Below the pieces are notes generated by a model. That model made no database searches. It was not told the origin of the DNA and saw only the letters and a program-made list of their open reading frames with translations. DNA of 8,603 nt, taken from assembly GCA_003529325.1 (NCBI GenBank), contig DPVW01000053.1, positions 1-8,603 of the forward strand, written 5' to 3'. Made by a program: the position numbers and the translations under genes. Positions 6,456 to 8,603 of the stretch are shown here, piece after piece. The stretch is from Candidatus Latescibacterota bacterium. GTDB taxonomy: Bacteria; Latescibacterota; UBA2968; UBA8231. Positions within the stretch are counted from its first letter, which is position 1. Every line of letters begins with the position of its first letter.

Positions 6456-7529
6456 ATGCCGCAGCCATCGCCTCCGGCGAAGAAGGGCCGTGCCGCCGGC
6501 TACAACACGCCCAATCGTTTCGAGACATTGCATCTGGAACCTGATCCCCTGGAACTCGATGATGAGGACTACAAGGAGAAGGTGCCAACTCAGTTTCTTG
6601 TGGATTCATCGAAATCAATTCTGGCTGAGAACAACAGTCCCGACGTCGGTTTTCGCTTCAGCCTGAATCCATACAGAGGTTGTGAACATGGCTGTACTTA
6701 TTGTTATGCCCGTCCCACCCATGAATACCTCGGCTTCTCCGCCGGCCTCGACTTCGAGACGCGCATTCTCGTCAAAGAGGACGCACCCGATCTGCTGCGC
6801 GACGCATTTCGCAGAAAGTCCTGGACACCGCAGGTCGTCGCCCTCTCCGGAAATACCGACTGCTACCAACCCGTCGAACGTCGTCTCGAGATCACCAGAA
6901 AATGTCTGCAGGTCTTCCTCGAATTCCGTAATCCCGTCACCATCATCACAAAAAATGCGCTCATCACCCGCGATCTCGACATCTTGCAAGAACTGGCCAG
7001 ACTCGACCTCGTGCACGTCACTCTCTCCATCACCAGCCTCAAGAGAGCACTCACGGCGATGATGGAACCGCGCACGTCGAGACCGGAGAAACGCCTTGCC
7101 GCCATCGCCAACCTGCACCAGGCGGGCGTGCCGGCTGGGGTCAACGTTGCGCCGCTGATCCCCGGCCTCAATGACGAGGAAGTACCTGCCATTCTTGAAG
7201 CATCAGCAGCGCACGGCGCACAATGGGCAAACTATATCATGGTGCGCCTGCCAGGCGCCGTGAAGCCATTGTTCATAGACTGGTTACAGCGCAACATGCC
7301 GGATCGGGCTGGCAAAATCGTACGTCGACTTCAGGCAGTGCGAGAGGGTGAATTGTCCGATCCCCGCTTCGGTAGCCGCATGCGTGGCGAAGGGGAGCTC
7401 GCCGATGTGGTTGCCAGCTTCTTCCAACTGTCCCGTCGACGTTACGGTCTCGAGAATCGCCACTACGAACTGGCGACAGATCGTTTTCGGCGCACGGGTC
7501 ATAACCAGTTGAGTCTTTTTGATCCATGA
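6456..7529 (+). CDS. PA0069 family radical SAM protein (SplB-related) with C-terminal clamp motif
   Basis: 357 residues. The cluster motif GCEHGCTYCYA places C76, C80 and C83 (CxxxCxxC) as ligands of the [4Fe-4S] cluster that cleaves S-adenosylmethionine. NPYRGCEHGCTYCYARPTHE, ALSGNTDCYQPVE, TIITKNALITRDLDIL and NVAPLIPGLND are typical of the PA0069/Rv2578c group, distant relatives of spore photoproduct lyase (SplB). The substrate of this group is not established; a nucleic-acid repair or modification role is inferred from the relationship. The protein ends NQLSLFDP, in which QLSLF (351-355) equals the canonical bacterial beta-clamp-binding pentapeptide QL[S/D]LF, exposed at the extreme C-terminus. 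The start lies 5 bp after the dnaE2 stop with a good ribosome binding site, and the next gene overlaps its stop (ATGA). It is thus probably co-transcribed with the mutasome genes, which supports a DNA-damage function. Confidence 0.88.
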   Translation: MPQPSPPAKKGRAAGYNTPNRFETLHLEPDPLELDDEDYKEKVPTQFLVDSSKSILAENNSPDVGFRFSLNPYRGCEHGCTYCYARPTHEYLGFSAGLDFETRILVKEDAPDLLRDAFRRKSWTPQVVALSGNTDCYQPVERRLEITRKCLQVFLEFRNPVTIITKNALITRDLDILQELARLDLVHVTLSITSLKRALTAMMEPRTSRPEKRLAAIANLHQAGVPAGVNVAPLIPGLNDEEVPAILEASAAHGAQWANYIMVRLPGAVKPLFIDWLQRNMPDRAGKIVRRLQAVREGELSDPRFGSRMRGEGELADVVASFFQLSRRRYGLENRHYELATDRFRRTGHNQLSLFDP

Positions 7530-8512
7530 CGACAGACCGCTATCGCCAGGCAAGAGACCGGGGTGCCGACTTTCTGCTACAGCATCTGCATGCCGATGGC
7601 AGCTTCGGCAATCCAGAAAAGGGCGTGACCGAGTATTACAAAGTACCCTCCGCCTTCTTGGTCTCCGGCCACAGCCGGTCCGCTGGCCGCCTGCTCGATT
7701 GGATCCGCCGTCACGGCCTGCGCGACAATGGGGACTTCGGTCCCAGACCAGCAGCCGCAACCGACACCTACTACTACACCTACTACAATGCCTGGGTCAT
7801 CAAGGCAGCCCACCGCATGGGCCAGTTCGACCTGTCTCAGCGGGGTATGGACTTCCTCATGGGCTTCTGGGACGCAGCCAGTGGCGGATTCTATTCGAGT
7901 CCGACCCAACGGACGCCGGAGACCAAACAGGACTTGTGGGTCGTAGCCGGTTCCGGTTGGAGCGCTTTGTACACGGGCAGAATGGATGTGGCCCGCCACG
8001 TCGGCCACTGGATGAACCGGTTGCTGGACGCACAGCCTAACTATCCGGAAGTGCTGTACAGTGTCTCAAGCGCTGCCACCGGTCTGATCACCGAGGTCCT
8101 TGATGGAGATGACTTTCGTTATGTGCTGAGCCGCGACGAATCGAGGGACCAGTCCTTCTACCACCCCGGGATCGCCGCCGGTTTTCTCGCACGGCTGTAT
8201 CAGGCGACAGGTGAAGATCAATGGCTTGGTCTGGCGAGGCAGTACCTGCGCTTCGCCGAGCACGTGGGCGCGTACCACTTTCGTCTGTTGAGGGCAGGGA
8301 AAGTCGGTTGGGCTGCCGCAGTGCTCTACACGTTAACCGGCGAAGCCAAATACCGGAACATGGCCATTCGCGTCGGCGATGAACTCGTCGCCCAACAGAC
8401 TGCAGAAGGGTACTGGAATTGGCCTGCGGAAGATGGCAGTCTCGAAGCCAACAACGACATCACCGCCGAAATGGTCGTCTGGCTCGATGAAATCCATCAG
8501 GCCATTGGCTAA
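7526..8512 (+). CDS. Alpha/alpha-toroid (prenyltransferase/squalene-cyclase-like or six-hairpin) protein of unknown function
   Basis: 328 residues, start ATG 7526 sharing ATGA with the stop of the radical SAM gene. The protein is built of repeated paired helices rich in aromatic and glycine residues. Each repeat has a 'DGSFG' or 'GGFYSS'-type turn: HADGSFGNPEKG near residue 22, HGLRDNGDFG near 63, ASGGFYSSP near 118, and EGYWNWPAEDGS near the end. TDTYYYTYYNAWVIKAAHRMG and YHPGIAAGFLARLYQATGED are toroid-type helices. This pattern is that of the (alpha/alpha)6 barrels of terpenoid cyclases/protein prenyltransferases and six-hairpin glycosidases. No DxDD cyclase motif is present, so terpene cyclization is unlikely, and no catalytic pair can be assigned. 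There is no signal peptide or membrane segment; it is probably cytoplasmic. Its function and its link with the radical SAM protein are unknown. Confidence 0.6.
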   Translation: MTTDRYRQARDRGADFLLQHLHADGSFGNPEKGVTEYYKVPSAFLVSGHSRSAGRLLDWIRRHGLRDNGDFGPRPAAATDTYYYTYYNAWVIKAAHRMGQFDLSQRGMDFLMGFWDAASGGFYSSPTQRTPETKQDLWVVAGSGWSALYTGRMDVARHVGHWMNRLLDAQPNYPEVLYSVSSAATGLITEVLDGDDFRYVLSRDESRDQSFYHPGIAAGFLARLYQATGEDQWLGLARQYLRFAEHVGAYHFRLLRAGKVGWAAAVLYTLTGEAKYRNMAIRVGDELVAQQTAEGYWNWPAEDGSLEANNDITAEMVVWLDEIHQAIG

Positions 8513-8519
8513 ACGCCAC

Positions 8520-8603
8520 ATGACAAGCACCACAGATCACCAATCGGTGGACACTACGCAGCGCTACGACTCCCTGTTGTATGTGGGCGTCCTGCTGCTG
8601 GCG
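8520..8603 (+). CDS. Start of a probable membrane protein (truncated by window end)
   Basis: From ATG 8520, 7 bp after the previous stop, 28 codons stay open to the window edge: a polar head (MTSTTDHQSVDTTQRYDS) followed by the hydrophobic LLYVGVLLLA, which looks like the start of a first transmembrane helix with a cytoplasmic N-terminus. No Shine-Dalgarno sequence is evident; the close spacing suggests the same operon. Too little is present to name a family. Confidence 0.5.
   Translation, partial: MTSTTDHQSVDTTQRYDSLLYVGVLLLA

Noticed and set aside
1..8603. CRISPR array, tRNA/rRNA genes, transposase or integrase
   Set aside because: No regularly spaced repeats, no recognisable RNA gene and no mobile-element protein motif was seen on either strand.

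Overview
GC-rich bacterial chromosome, probably from an uncultured lineage; the sequence gives no reliable genus. The layout imuB - DUF6504 - dnaE2, plus a PA0069-type radical SAM gene and a remnant of a sulfatase family common in environmental bacteria, suggests a free-living or host-associated environmental organism with a mutagenic DNA-damage tolerance cassette. No rRNA, tRNA, CRISPR array, transposase or integrase is visible.

Region 1 (1-1350) is gene debris. It starts with the 3' end of an APH/homoserine-kinase-like phosphotransferase (to 397). A second APH-type kinase starts with a 4-bp TTGA overlap at 394, but only about 65 codons remain. Around 589 the sequence switches abruptly to the 3' end of a sulfatase gene on the opposite strand. 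That sulfatase has lost its N-terminal half, including the usual catalytic Cys/Ser region, and has a +1 frameshift close to its C-terminus.

Region 2 (about 1355-6450) is the mutasome cassette. An AT-rich stretch holds a near-consensus sigma70 promoter (TTGACC-N17-TATACT) followed by an inverted repeat (CAAACGT-N12-ACGTTTG) at the expected transcription start, a plausible damage-responsive operator. It drives imuB (clamp-binding pseudo-polymerase), a DUF6504 protein and dnaE2/imuC (error-prone C-family polymerase). No imuA/recA-like gene lies upstream. dnaE2 is intact but carries an extra segment of about 32 residues before its OB fold, encoded by a DNA stretch with an 11-bp perfect hairpin and flanking short repeats.

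Region 3 (6456-8603) continues on the same strand with almost no gaps: a PA0069/SplB-related radical SAM protein ending in a textbook beta-clamp-binding motif (QLSLF), an alpha/alpha-toroid protein overlapping it by 4 bp, and the start of a probable membrane protein. The most notable hypothesis is that the radical SAM protein is a clamp-tethered part of the ImuB/DnaE2 damage-tolerance system.
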